64,000 bases of DNA, taken from contig JAJXWH010000011.1 of NCBI GenBank assembly GCA_021781745.1, positions 1 through 64,000 on the forward strand, written 5' to 3'. Under the pieces are notes generated by a model. It was not told the DNA's origin. It ran no database searches and was given only the letters and a program-made list of their open reading frames with translations. The translations under genes were made by a program, and so were the position numbers. Origin of the DNA: Bacillota bacterium. Lineage in GTDB: Bacteria; Bacillota; Clostridia; Clostridiales; Clostridiaceae. Below, in pieces: positions 18,995-27,694 of this stretch (positions within the stretch are counted from its first letter, which is position 1; each line of letters begins with the position of its first letter).

Positions 18995-20482
18995 TTACTT
19001 TACCTCCCTAAAAACAAGTTTATAATGAGGCATTTTTAAGATTCCATCACTGCAATCAAGACTTATGGTTTCATGAGCATCACTAAAATCTATTACATAT
19101 TCCATTCCAAAATCACTTTTATGAAAGCTCTGCTTTTTACTCATGCCTTTACTTAATAATTTTAAGAGAAGCATTCTATCCTTACTTTTTATTTCTTTTA
19201 ATTCTGCAAAATCTATAACATTATCTTTTAATAGTGTTTTTATTCTATCTTCTTCATTTTTCCTTTTTTCTAAAACCTTCTTTAATCTCTCTTCCTTTTT
19301 ATTTCCTTTATCTGCTATTGGGTTTTTAATTATCTTTTCTCTAAAGCTTCTTTCTCTTGGCTTTATAATGCATTTTTTAGGAGTTTCATCATATATGCTG
19401 CTATTAATGCTTTCAGTTTCTCTTTTCTCATTTCCTAAAATCTTTATTATATTGAAAGTTCCAAAGACTGCTGCAGATAATTTGTGAGCCTCATTTATAT
19501 CTTCTAGAGAATTAAATATTTTCGCTATATTTCTATACTCTTCTTTTCTATTGGCATTATTATTTTTTTTATCAGCAATTTGAACAGCATAGCGGGTTAT
19601 CTTTCTAATTACCTCATTAGTATTTGCAATTAATTGATCTACAAGAGCATCTCTTCCGTTTCTTTGCATAAACCAATCCTTCATGGAGTTAATTCTACCT
19701 TTATTAAGTTCTTTATATTCTCTTTCATCTATAAGAAGTTCTAAAGATTGAATTGATTTCTCATAGAAAAAAACTTTGTTTATTATGCTTTCAATTTCTT
19801 CATCAGTAATATCTTTAAATACTTCCCTTATTTCAAAAGTATTAGTTTGGAGATTTTTTACGAATTCTCTAAGGTATTTAATAAAACCTTCTTTGAATAT
19901 TAAAAATTCTGTAGTCTTCATTAATTCATCATTTTTAGGGGAATAAAATTTTGATATGTAATCTTGATAATTTCTATTTAATTCTTTAAATGAAGTATTT
20001 AGTTCTTTCCACCATTCATAAGTTGTTTTTTCATTTTCTTTAAGTACCATTTTGCAATCATACAAAAGATTTTTAAATCTTTCCACTAATGAAGCTTCAA
20101 GGGTCGCAGTATTTTCCACTTTCATATGTTCAAGGGAAATAAGAAGTCTTTCTATTTCTATTGCTACTTCTGATAATTGATATGTAAATTCTCTGTTTTT
20201 AAATTCCTCAATAGTATTAACTTTTGATGTATCTGCAATCGCAATAAGGTTTCTCCAATTTACTAATGCATCTAAATCGCCTTTAAGCATATCTATAGTA
20301 TATTCTTCGAATTCCTCGTACTTTTTTAATTCTTCAAAAATATCTTCTTTATACAACCATAATTTCATCTTTTCATAGCTTTCATAAACTATTCTTGAAA
20401 TAGCCCTATATCTCCATGTATTCTCAGTTGATAGATATTTGGTTTCATCTATATTTTTTATAATATTTCTATTTATTTTCAT
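18995..20482 (-). CDS. jetA: Wadjet system protein JetA (TIGR02677, MukF/kleisin-like)
   Basis: First gene of the operon, 495 aa. JetA is the kleisin of the Wadjet condensin and links the JetC heads. The N-terminus (TENTWRYRAISRIVYESYEK) is the conserved TIGR02677 opening with a winged-helix. The middle is alpha-helical and coiled, and the C-terminus (about 395-495) is Lys/Glu-rich and then a beta-like tail. The RBS is ACAGGTG, a weak one, which may keep the complex scarce. A TG-extended -10 (20527-20535) lies 45 nt upstream. Confidence 0.88.
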   Translation of the reverse strand: MKINRNIIKNIDETKYLSTENTWRYRAISRIVYESYEKMKLWLYKEDIFEELKKYEEFEEYTIDMLKGDLDALVNWRNLIAIADTSKVNTIEEFKNREFTYQLSEVAIEIERLLISLEHMKVENTATLEASLVERFKNLLYDCKMVLKENEKTTYEWWKELNTSFKELNRNYQDYISKFYSPKNDELMKTTEFLIFKEGFIKYLREFVKNLQTNTFEIREVFKDITDEEIESIINKVFFYEKSIQSLELLIDEREYKELNKGRINSMKDWFMQRNGRDALVDQLIANTNEVIRKITRYAVQIADKKNNNANRKEEYRNIAKIFNSLEDINEAHKLSAAVFGTFNIIKILGNEKRETESINSSIYDETPKKCIIKPRERSFREKIIKNPIADKGNKKEERLKKVLEKRKNEEDRIKTLLKDNVIDFAELKEIKSKDRMLLLKLLSKGMSKKQSFHKSDFGMEYVIDFSDAHETISLDCSDGILKMPHYKLVFREVK

Positions 20483-20526
20483 ATTGCACCTGTTTTTCTC
20501 ATTTTTTGTAGTATTGACATAATAAT

Positions 20527-20535
20527 ATTATATCA
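20527..20535 (-). promoter_or_regulatory. Extended -10 promoter of the Wadjet operon
   Basis: On the minus strand the sequence is TGATATAAT, matching the TG-N-TATAAT extended -10. No good -35 is visible. It lies 45 nt before the jetA ATG. Confidence 0.5.
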
Positions 20536-20629
20536 AACATACATTCTCTTAGAAATACACTATTATTTTCTTATTAAAATAATACTCATACAAATTAAAA
20601 GTTAATAAATGTTATTAACAACCATATAT

Positions 20630-20672
20630 AATTAAAAAAGACAACTAAAATACGTAGTCGTCTTTTTTAATT
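20630..20672. terminator. Bidirectional terminator
   Basis: AATTAAAAAAGAC pairs with GTCTTTTTTAATT, with further pairing ACTA/TAGT inside. It follows the DUF1450 gene on the minus strand and separates it from the Wadjet promoter. Confidence 0.85.
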
Positions 20673-20689
20673 GCATAATATTAACTGAA

Positions 20690-20899
20690 TTATAGTTCTT
20701 TCTTTATTTTTTCATATAATTCTTCTGAATCTTTTCCTTTTATAAACTTATCTTTTACCATGGCAATTGGTTGTTCAGAACACTGTTTGCATTTCCCTAA
20801 GCATTTTTTCTTCGAAATCTCAATGTCTGGATAATTTTCTTTTATTAAATTTATGACTTTTTTCTTGCCTTTATTTTCTTCACAAAATTTTATTTTCAT
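20690..20899 (-). CDS. DUF1450 family (2Fe-2S ferredoxin/thioredoxin-like) small protein
   Basis: 69 aa, the normal size of the YuzB-like DUF1450 family. Cysteines lie at C6 (IKFCEEN) and in C33-x3-C37-x2-C40 (KKCLGKCKQCSEQP), a layout resembling thioredoxin-fold 2Fe-2S ferredoxins. The C-terminus PIAMVKDKFIKGKDSEELYE matches the family. It is probably a cytosolic redox or metal-binding protein. It sits 43 nt downstream of the PPK2 gene on the same strand and probably shares its transcript. Function unproven for the family. Confidence 0.75.
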   Translation of the reverse strand: MKIKFCEENKGKKKVINLIKENYPDIEISKKKCLGKCKQCSEQPIAMVKDKFIKGKDSEELYEKIKKEL

Positions 20900-20942
20900 C
20901 GTTCTTATCCCCCATAATTCACTATAAACTTCTTCTTCAATT

Positions 20943-21767
20943 TTATCTGCTTTCTTTTAATTCCTGTATCAATTCTTGTATATTTCCCTTTAAAGGTGGA
21001 TACTCCAATTTCAACTCCTCCATTGTGTTAACAATATTCTTCAATACAACATAATCTCTAAACCACCTATGATTGGCAGGGATTACATACCACGGAGCCT
21101 CCTTTGTACTACAATTTGAAAGTACATCTGAATAACATTCTTGATACTTCTCCCAAAATCTTCTCTCTTTTAGATCTGACTCTGAAAACTTCCAATGCTT
21201 TTCTGGCAATTTCAATCTATTTTCCAATTTTTCCTTTTGAAATTCCTTTGATATATGTAAAAAAAACTTTAATACAATTATGTTATTATTAACAAGATAT
21301 TTCTCAAATTCATTAATTTCCTTAAATCTACTAAAAGCAGTATCATTATCAATAGCTTTATGGACACGCGTAACAAGAACATCTTCATAGTATGACCTAT
21401 TAAAAACCATGATATTACCCTTCATTGGCATTTTTTTGTGTATTCTCCACAGATAGTCATGGCCTAACTCTTCTGAATTTGGTTCTTTAAAATTTTCAAC
21501 AGAAAACCCATTAGGACTTACTTCATTTAATACTTTTTTAATAGTACCATCCTTACCACTACAATCCATCCCCTGTAGAATAATTAATAGACCATACTTT
21601 TTAGCTGCATAAAATACATCTTGAAGTTCAACAAATTTCTCTTTTAGCTTGAGATATTCTTCTTCTATATCTTTTTTTAATAGTTCCTCTGTATAATCCG
21701 GATCAAAATCTTTCAGATTAACCCTCTTATCCTTTGATTTAATAATAAATTCTCCCATTTCTCTCAT
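20943..21767 (-). CDS. Polyphosphate kinase 2 family protein (PPK2)
   Basis: 274 aa. PPK2 enzymes transfer phosphate between polyphosphate and nucleoside mono- or diphosphates. The P-loop reads LQGMDCSGKDGTIKKVL, followed by the lid-region motif NRSYYEDVLVTRVH with the conserved Arg and Tyr-Tyr-Glu-Asp. APWYVIPANHRWFRDYVVL is also family typical. Length fits single-domain class III-like enzymes. The ATG at 21767 has AGGAGGAG six nt upstream, so I reject the longer frame that starts at 21854. Substrate preference (AMP, ADP or GDP) cannot be told here. Confidence 0.88.
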   Translation of the reverse strand: MREMGEFIIKSKDKRVNLKDFDPDYTEELLKKDIEEEYLKLKEKFVELQDVFYAAKKYGLLIILQGMDCSGKDGTIKKVLNEVSPNGFSVENFKEPNSEELGHDYLWRIHKKMPMKGNIMVFNRSYYEDVLVTRVHKAIDNDTAFSRFKEINEFEKYLVNNNIIVLKFFLHISKEFQKEKLENRLKLPEKHWKFSESDLKERRFWEKYQECYSDVLSNCSTKEAPWYVIPANHRWFRDYVVLKNIVNTMEELKLEYPPLKGNIQELIQELKESR

Positions 21768-22000
21768 AGTTTTCTCCTCCTTTTTATACAATACATTTAA
21801 ATACTTATAGGATCTGCTCAACTCACATTGTTTAGATTTAACTAACATTATCATATATTACCATGAGTCAATTGCCCTAATAGTATTATAACATAATTTT
21901 ACTTTCTTAGAGTCATTTCAAACTTGTGTATAAAATATTCAATTATTTAAAGCAATGTATAAATAGCATATAGTTTAAGCAGTGTTGAAATGAATATTTG

Positions 22001-22009
22001 TGATATAAT
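22001..22009 (+). promoter_or_regulatory. Extended -10 promoter of the Uma2 gene
   Basis: TGATATAAT matches TG-N-TATAAT and lies 69 nt before the TTG start. The -35 is poor. I see nothing else in 21768-22000. Confidence 0.45.
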
Positions 22010-22077
22010 ATAGGTATATAATTAATATGTTTCATAAATAAATCATATTACAAATTTAAAGTAAGGAAGTGATTAAC

Positions 22078-22641
22078 TTGGCTTTAATTCATAATAACTT
22101 TATATCTTTTGATGAATATATAAAACTCAAAGAATCTTCCGATAAAATACTTGAATATATTGATGGTGTTATCTACATGTCGCCATCTCCATCTACTAAG
22201 CATCAGAGAGTATCAGGACGACTTAATACAAAATTAATGTTATATTTGGATAATAAATCCTGTGAAGTAATGCAGGCTCCATATGATATTGAACTTAAAT
22301 GTGAAGATATAGAGGGCGAAAGACTTGTTATACCAGACTTAAGTGTAATTTGTGATAAAAATGGTTTTACAGAAACTAAATATATTGGTGTTCCCGATTT
22401 AATTATTGAAATCTTAAGACCATCAAATCAGGGACATGATTTAGTAACTAAATTTAATTTGTATATGAAATATAAAGTGAAAGAATATTGGATAGTAAAT
22501 CCAATAAAAAATGCTATTACAGTTTACTCATTAAACAGTGATGGCTTTTACGAGCAAGCTGATATTAAAGTAGATACTGGTATAATACATTCTTCTATTT
22601 TAAAGGATTTTGAGGTAAATTTAGATTATATTTTTAAATAA
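22078..22641 (+). CDS. Uma2 family endonuclease
   Basis: 187 aa, the normal size for this PD-(D/E)XK-fold family (PF05685). Family marks are ISFDEYIKLKESSDKILEYI, YMSPSPSTKHQRVSGRL, VIPDLSVICDKNGF and the active-site strand GVPDLIIEILRPSN with D and E, ending KEYWIVNP. The TTG at 22078 is the likely start, since AAGGAAGTGA lies 5-7 nt upstream; a GTG at 22069 would be too close to that site. Uma2 genes are very common in cyanobacteria and often mobile; here it is a single copy. Physiological role unknown. Confidence 0.85.
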   Translation: MALIHNNFISFDEYIKLKESSDKILEYIDGVIYMSPSPSTKHQRVSGRLNTKLMLYLDNKSCEVMQAPYDIELKCEDIEGERLVIPDLSVICDKNGFTETKYIGVPDLIIEILRPSNQGHDLVTKFNLYMKYKVKEYWIVNPIKNAITVYSLNSDGFYEQADIKVDTGIIHSSILKDFEVNLDYIFK

Positions 22642-22644
22642 ATC

Positions 22645-22688
22645 AAAAGAGTTAATAACTGCTCATGTGCTCAATTATTAACTCTTTT
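22645..22688 (+). terminator. Intrinsic terminator after the Uma2 gene
   Basis: AAAAGAGTTAATAA pairs perfectly with TTATTAACTCTTTT, followed by more T. Confidence 0.9.
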
Positions 22689-23031
22689 TTAATACCGGTT
22701 TTAGAGAGATGCAGGTAATTTGAACTTAATTTAGTATATTCCTTTGAAATACTTGCAACTCATAATCTAACTAAACAGCTTTTATACATACATTTGTTCT
22801 TATTTACGATAAACTTCTAGCAGAGAAAGAATCAGAAAAACTCATTTCTAATTATATTCTTATATTTTTCAAAAACCTAATTCAAATTCTAAATTAATCT
22901 ATTTTATTAATTGTATCCGTTACTAATAACTTTGAAATATACATCGCTTTTATTATGTTTTTAAGGCTGGTGTGATAAAATTTCACCTCAAATTCCTATA
23001 ATTTATCTCTTAAGCTATACTTAGATCTTAC
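22689..23031. other. Intergenic region, nothing clear
   Basis: 340 bases of AT-rich DNA between convergent genes, without an ORF, strong hairpin or repeat that I can support. Confidence 0.5.
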
Positions 23032-24426
23032 CTATTTTTTATAAAACATGCCATTAAAATATATCTTATCCTCAAGAATTGTTATATTAGTTCCATACTC
23101 ACTTGTGATTTTTTTAGATTTCCCTCCACTGCTTGGAATTTTATAAAGATTTTCATTGTCTGAATAATTTACATAATACACATAATCCTTACTTGCATTT
23201 AAAAATGTAGCTTTGTTATTAGATAATTTCGCCTTTCCAGTCCCATCACCATTTATTTTATATAGCTTATTATCGTCGCACTTATTACTATAAAATACAG
23301 TATCTTCGAATACAGTCATAAATAAAGTTTCATCATCGCAAATTTTTGTATTCTCACTGCCATCTAATTTCATTCTGTAGATTTTATATCCATCAGATAT
23401 ATTAGTGTAATAAATCCAATCATTACTCACAGTCATATCCTCTGTAGCCGTAGAATTAAGCTTTATTCTGCAAGTACCATCTAAGGATATCTTGTATATA
23501 TTATTTAAATCAACTGAATGAAAGTTGGTTCTTTTAACATAATATATCCAATTCCCCTCAACAAACATATTACCTGTTGCCTCATTGGCTATACATGTGT
23601 CTTCTGTTCCATCTTTTTTAACTTTATTTATACTATGGTGAAAAGGGTCCTTCCAATTGCTATAATAGATCCAATTATCTACAAGATTAAGATTCCACAC
23701 TCTATTTGGAATTACTTTTGTATTATAACTCAGGTCACAAAAATCCTTCCTAGGGATATCATTTTTCTTTATTTTATATAAATAATCAGGAGCTGCGCCA
23801 TAAACATCTCCAACTCTGTTTATATAATATATATAATCATCATCTTCTACAGCCATTCCATCATTTACAATATTACCTGATGAGTTAGAAACCTTTGAAT
23901 CACCATTTTTAGGAGCATTTGAACTGCTATAGCAGGTGAAATTAAAATTATATATATTGTCATAAGCACCATATGAATTTTTATCTATTCCATTAGATGA
24001 AGATTTCTTTACAAAAATCATAACTTTGTAATTGCCTTCAGTCAGCGGCTTACTATATTCTATAACAAACTTATCGTATGCAGAAATGGCATTTGAATAT
24101 CCGTTAGTTAATTCTGTATATCCTTTATCGTCACTCTTAGCTATAAACACTCTATACTGCACTGGATCATAGTTATCATAGTCTGAATAACTTCCGTCAT
24201 ACTTAGAGGTCATATTAATCTTAACACTATCACCACTTATAACTGGATAATGATCAACTCCTGCATATTCAACATATGGATTTTGCTTTTCAACTCCTAA
24301 GCCTGAAACAGTGCCAAAATCTGTTCCATATGTATCAGCTTTTGCACTTATGCTACATGATATAACAATTAATGCTACAATAGCGGTAAATGAGAAAAAT
24401 TTATTAATAATCTTTATCGATCTCAT
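23032..24426 (-). CDS. Secreted DUF5050 beta-propeller protein
   Basis: 464 aa with an N-terminal signal peptide (FFSFTAIVALIVISCSISAKA). Residues about 50-155 form an Ig-like domain and the rest is a repeat array. Each repeat carries a W/V-IYY-x-N type strand followed by IYKI-x-x-DG(T/S), as in DDDYIYYINR, DNWIYYSNW, GNWIYYVKR and NDWIYYTN. This is the DUF5050 repeat, predicted to fold as a propeller. It probably binds cell-wall or extracellular ligands. AGGGGTG precedes the ATG and the gene begins 13 nt after the amidase stop, so the two are co-expressed. Confidence 0.8.
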   Translation of the reverse strand: MRSIKIINKFFSFTAIVALIVISCSISAKADTYGTDFGTVSGLGVEKQNPYVEYAGVDHYPVISGDSVKINMTSKYDGSYSDYDNYDPVQYRVFIAKSDDKGYTELTNGYSNAISAYDKFVIEYSKPLTEGNYKVMIFVKKSSSNGIDKNSYGAYDNIYNFNFTCYSSSNAPKNGDSKVSNSSGNIVNDGMAVEDDDYIYYINRVGDVYGAAPDYLYKIKKNDIPRKDFCDLSYNTKVIPNRVWNLNLVDNWIYYSNWKDPFHHSINKVKKDGTEDTCIANEATGNMFVEGNWIYYVKRTNFHSVDLNNIYKISLDGTCRIKLNSTATEDMTVSNDWIYYTNISDGYKIYRMKLDGSENTKICDDETLFMTVFEDTVFYSNKCDDNKLYKINGDGTGKAKLSNNKATFLNASKDYVYYVNYSDNENLYKIPSSGGKSKKITSEYGTNITILEDKIYFNGMFYKK

Positions 24427-24439
24427 ATATATACACCCC

Positions 24440-25540
24440 TCACTCAGTTTTTTCCTTAAAATATTTATTTACGGCTCTTAATGAGGCATCTGCAACTTTC
24501 TGGCTGTTAATCCTATGCATCATCATTTTTGTATCCCCATCATCAGTCTGAGCAGTAGTTTCCATAAGTACTGCCGGGCACCACGCTGATGATAAAACTG
24601 CAAGATTAGGTCTATCCTGAAGTGGATACGTATTAGTTTTTATAGTGCTGGATACTTCCCTCATAAGTATAGTAGCAAACTCTCTTCCTGGTTTTGGCGC
24701 AGTTGAATTATATAATACCGTAGTTCCTCTAAACATATGAACACACTGCATACTTACATCTAGAGGAAGGGAATTATTATGCACACTAAAAAATAAATCT
24801 GCATTTAAAAGATTTGCAGGATCTGTCCTATCCAGTAATCCTACATTATTATCATCATTTCTCGTTATATATGTACGATATCCTGCTTTTTCAAGATTTT
24901 CTTTTATTCTTTTAGATATATCCAAATTTAACTGCTTTTCATAAGTGAAATTAGCTGTTGTTCCAAGCTCTGAGCCTCCATGGCCGGGATCAATAATTAT
25001 TATTTTAGAATTATCTTTAACTTTTTCTTCAAAAGTAACAGCTATAAAGGTTGCAAATTCATATTTATCGTCTCCGAGTGAAGAATATCTTCTTTTCACT
25101 GGATTTACTTTAGTACTTATTTTTCCAGAAGTCTCAATATAAACTTTTACTGTATTATTATCAAGCTTATCTAGCTTTATGTCCTTTATATACTTATTAT
25201 CTTTCAAAATTGAACTAAAGTTATCTGCTGAATTAGTAACATTAACTTGTGAAATAGTTATTTCAACCTTATTATCCTTAATGGATTCAAAGTACTTAGG
25301 CTCTACCGTATATTTTCTAATATCTCCCACCTCAGACTCTGCACATGAAAATGAAATAGGAATTCCTAAAGTTCCTTTATGCTCGACTTGATAGTATTTA
25401 AAAGCATTCTGCTGCAGTTCATAAATTTTACTATCATCAGCTTCATTCGTAGTCTCAGTTTCTCCATTGCAATAAGAAACAGGTATTATAAAAATACAGA
25501 TTAATAACATTCCAAAGACCATACTCATAAATTTTCTCAT
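24440..25540 (-). CDS. N-acetylmuramoyl-L-alanine amidase (Amidase_3), secreted
   Basis: 366 aa with an N-terminal signal peptide (MSMVFGMLLICIFIIPVSYC). An AMIN-like beta region (about 45-175) precedes the zinc amidase domain. The zinc motifs are IIIIDPGHGGSELGTT (His), a Glu after the first strands, FFSVHNNSLP (His) and the catalytic Glu in AVLMETTAQTDDGD. It cleaves the amide bond between MurNAc and the stem peptide in the wall. It is the first gene of a two-gene unit with the DUF5050 protein, which may localise or regulate it. Confidence 0.88.
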   Translation of the reverse strand: MRKFMSMVFGMLLICIFIIPVSYCNGETETTNEADDSKIYELQQNAFKYYQVEHKGTLGIPISFSCAESEVGDIRKYTVEPKYFESIKDNKVEITISQVNVTNSADNFSSILKDNKYIKDIKLDKLDNNTVKVYIETSGKISTKVNPVKRRYSSLGDDKYEFATFIAVTFEEKVKDNSKIIIIDPGHGGSELGTTANFTYEKQLNLDISKRIKENLEKAGYRTYITRNDDNNVGLLDRTDPANLLNADLFFSVHNNSLPLDVSMQCVHMFRGTTVLYNSTAPKPGREFATILMREVSSTIKTNTYPLQDRPNLAVLSSAWCPAVLMETTAQTDDGDTKMMMHRINSQKVADASLRAVNKYFKEKTE

Positions 25541-25683
25541 AAATATTTACCCTCACTACATTTTTCTCTATACTATAGATAGATTTTGATTCTATTTTTT
25601 CATAGATTGCTTTACACTATGCATTGATGCACATAAAGAAAATGTATTACGATTTAATGCTTTATATTTAAATATAAAAAATA

Positions 25684-25689
25684 TATAAT
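25684..25689 (+). promoter_or_regulatory. Candidate -10 element for the PLD-like lipoprotein gene
   Basis: TATAAT in the context AATATAAAAAATATATAATG, very similar to the stretch before the gene at 11288. A clear -35 is lacking. Confidence 0.35.
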
Positions 25690-25791
25690 GATATTAGAAA
25701 TACTAACAATTTTAGATTAATAAGAGATGCTATTTTGCTTCACCTTTCATGTTTTGCTATAAATTGATATCTTAACCACGGAGGACATTTT

Positions 25792-26361
25792 ATGAATAAA
25801 AAACAGCTTTCTAAATTACTAATTTCAGCATTATCAGTTTTTCTATTACTTTCTGGGTGCAGTGAAACTGTTAGTACAAAGCCAACCACACAAACAGAAG
25901 ATAACACTCAAATAAAAGCTTATTCAAATCAAAAAGATGGAAGCTCAGATGATATTTTAATTAAAGAAATTAATGCAGCACATAAGAGCTTAGATATTGC
26001 CACTTACTTAATTACAAAAGAAGACATAGCTAATGCCATTTTGGATGCAAAGAAAACAGGAATTGATGTTAAAGTAATAACAGATTCAGAAACATCTAAG
26101 TCTAAAACTCAAAAAGAAATTTTGGACAAGTTTAAGCAAAGTGGTATTCCCATAAAAATAAATACGCCTACAGGATCAACGCACTTAAACTTTATTATAA
26201 TAGATAATGTGGAAGCTTTAGGCGGCAGCTATAACTACCTAGAAGATGCTACAAGCAAAAATGATGATTCAATAATTATTAAAAAACCTGACATAGTTAA
26301 CGAATATTCTGCTGGATTTAATTCTATGTGGAATAATACTAATGATTATGCAAATTACTAA
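25792..26361 (+). CDS. Phospholipase D-like lipoprotein with altered HKD motif
   Basis: 189 aa. A lipobox LLSGC with C23 marks it as a membrane-anchored lipoprotein. The rest is a single PLD-fold domain of the Nuc/endonuclease type, which acts as a dimer. The HKD motif H-x-K-x4-D reads H131-L-N133-FIII-D138 followed by NVEALGGSYN. The catalytic Lys is thus Asn (codon AAC), while His and Asp remain. It may be inactive or non-hydrolytic. AGGACAT precedes the ATG. It is monocistronic and followed by the AlbA_2 gene on the same strand. Confidence 0.78.
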   Translation: MNKKQLSKLLISALSVFLLLSGCSETVSTKPTTQTEDNTQIKAYSNQKDGSSDDILIKEINAAHKSLDIATYLITKEDIANAILDAKKTGIDVKVITDSETSKSKTQKEILDKFKQSGIPIKINTPTGSTHLNFIIIDNVEALGGSYNYLEDATSKNDDSIIIKKPDIVNEYSAGFNSMWNNTNDYANY

Positions 26362-26401
26362 TTGTGTCCTAATCACATTGTTATAAAACTTAACTTATCT
26401 A

Positions 26402-26410
26402 TGTTATAAT
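26402..26410 (+). promoter_or_regulatory. Extended -10 promoter of the AlbA_2 gene
   Basis: TGTTATAAT matches TG-N-TATAAT, 41 nt before the ATG. Confidence 0.45.
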
Positions 26411-26450
26411 ACTATTATTAAATTGATATATATCTTTAGGGGTGAAGCGA

Positions 26451-27614
26451 ATGTTAGTAAATGAACTATTAGAAGTTGTTAATAATGGTGAGAATTTTTA
26501 CATTGAATTTAAAGAAGAACAAATTAAATCCAAAGATCTAGGCGAAGAAATAGTTGCATTTGCAAACTCTGAGGGTGGAACTATTCTAATTGGTGTTTCT
26601 GATGACAAAAGAATACTTGGAGTTGATGATAGTAAAATTGAAGAAAAAATAATGAATATCTGTAGAAATAATGTTATTCCAAATATAGTCCCAAATTTCG
26701 AAATAGTTAATATCGATTCTAAAAAAATTGTTGTATTAACTATTCCTAAAGGCTTAAGCAAACCTTATTCTACTGTAGATAATAAATATTACATTAGGGT
26801 TGGTACAACCAAAAGAATAGCATCTCGTGAAGAATTATTAAGGTTATTTGAAGGGAATGGAAGTTTACATTTTGATATTTCTCCGGTTCCAAATTCCTCA
26901 ATAAAGGACTTGAATTTAGATATAATCAGAGATTATTTTTTAAAGTATAACGCATTTGATTTAGCTGAAGAAGATTCCAAACAAGTAAAAAGAATTCTTA
27001 TAAATGCTGATATTTTAAAACCTTTAAATGATGATATAGTTTGTTCAGTTGGTGGACTTTTAGTTTTTGGAAAGTTCCCTCAAAATACATTGCCTCAGAA
27101 TGGAGTAAGTTTTGCTCACTTTAAAGGGAATGATATTTCTAATGAACTAATAGATAAAAAAGTTATTGAAGGTAGAATACAAGACATTGCCGAGCAAACA
27201 ATGGTTGTTATAAGAAATAATATTCGAGTACCTTCTAAGATAAATTCATTGAAAAGAGAAGATATTGAAATTTATCCATTGATAGTCTTAAGAGAAGCTA
27301 TTGTCAACTGTTTGGTTCATAGGAATTACAGTATTTATGGCTCAAAGATAAGAATATTTATGTTTGATGACAGAATTGAATTTAGAAGCCCTGGTAGGTT
27401 ACCTAATACAGTTACTGTTGAAAAAATGAAAATAGGTGTTTCTTTTGCAAGAAATCCTTTTTTAGTTAAATATATGGAAAATATGAGATATATAGATCAA
27501 CTAGGCCGTGGAATTCCAATGATAATAAAAAATATGACTGCTATTTCAAATAAAGAACCACAGCTTACAGAAATAGGAGAGGAATTTATATTGACAATAT
27601 ATAATAATTTATAG
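26451..27614 (+). CDS. AlbA_2 (Schlafen-like) / HATPase_c_4 DNA-binding regulator
   Basis: 387 aa. The N-terminal AlbA_2 domain shows NFYIEFKEEQIK and FANSEGGTILIGVSDDKRI, then the long middle and the HATPase_c_4-like part with LREAIVNCLVHRNYSIYGSK and DDRIEFRSPGRLPNTVTVEK, ending DQLGRGIPMIIK. Proteins of this build are putative transcriptional regulators and are common near mobile or stress genes. The RBS AGGGGTGA sits 6 nt before the ATG at 26451, so the shorter start is used rather than the GTG at 26442. Terminator at 27638. Confidence 0.82.
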   Translation: MLVNELLEVVNNGENFYIEFKEEQIKSKDLGEEIVAFANSEGGTILIGVSDDKRILGVDDSKIEEKIMNICRNNVIPNIVPNFEIVNIDSKKIVVLTIPKGLSKPYSTVDNKYYIRVGTTKRIASREELLRLFEGNGSLHFDISPVPNSSIKDLNLDIIRDYFLKYNAFDLAEEDSKQVKRILINADILKPLNDDIVCSVGGLLVFGKFPQNTLPQNGVSFAHFKGNDISNELIDKKVIEGRIQDIAEQTMVVIRNNIRVPSKINSLKREDIEIYPLIVLREAIVNCLVHRNYSIYGSKIRIFMFDDRIEFRSPGRLPNTVTVEKMKIGVSFARNPFLVKYMENMRYIDQLGRGIPMIIKNMTAISNKEPQLTEIGEEFILTIYNNL

Positions 27615-27637
27615 GTAGTTAAATCATACCTAATTAA

Positions 27638-27672
27638 AGCTGAGACTTTCTAAATGCAAGAAGATCTCAGCT
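27638..27672 (+). terminator. Terminator hairpin, repeat-family copy 1
   Basis: AGCTGAGA...TCTCAGCT with the internal CTTTCTAAAT(G)CAAGAAGA and a T-rich tail. It is one of five related hairpins in the window (also 32790, 37704, 50581, 51299). Confidence 0.85.
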
Positions 27673-27694
27673 AATTTTTAATAAAATTTTATTA

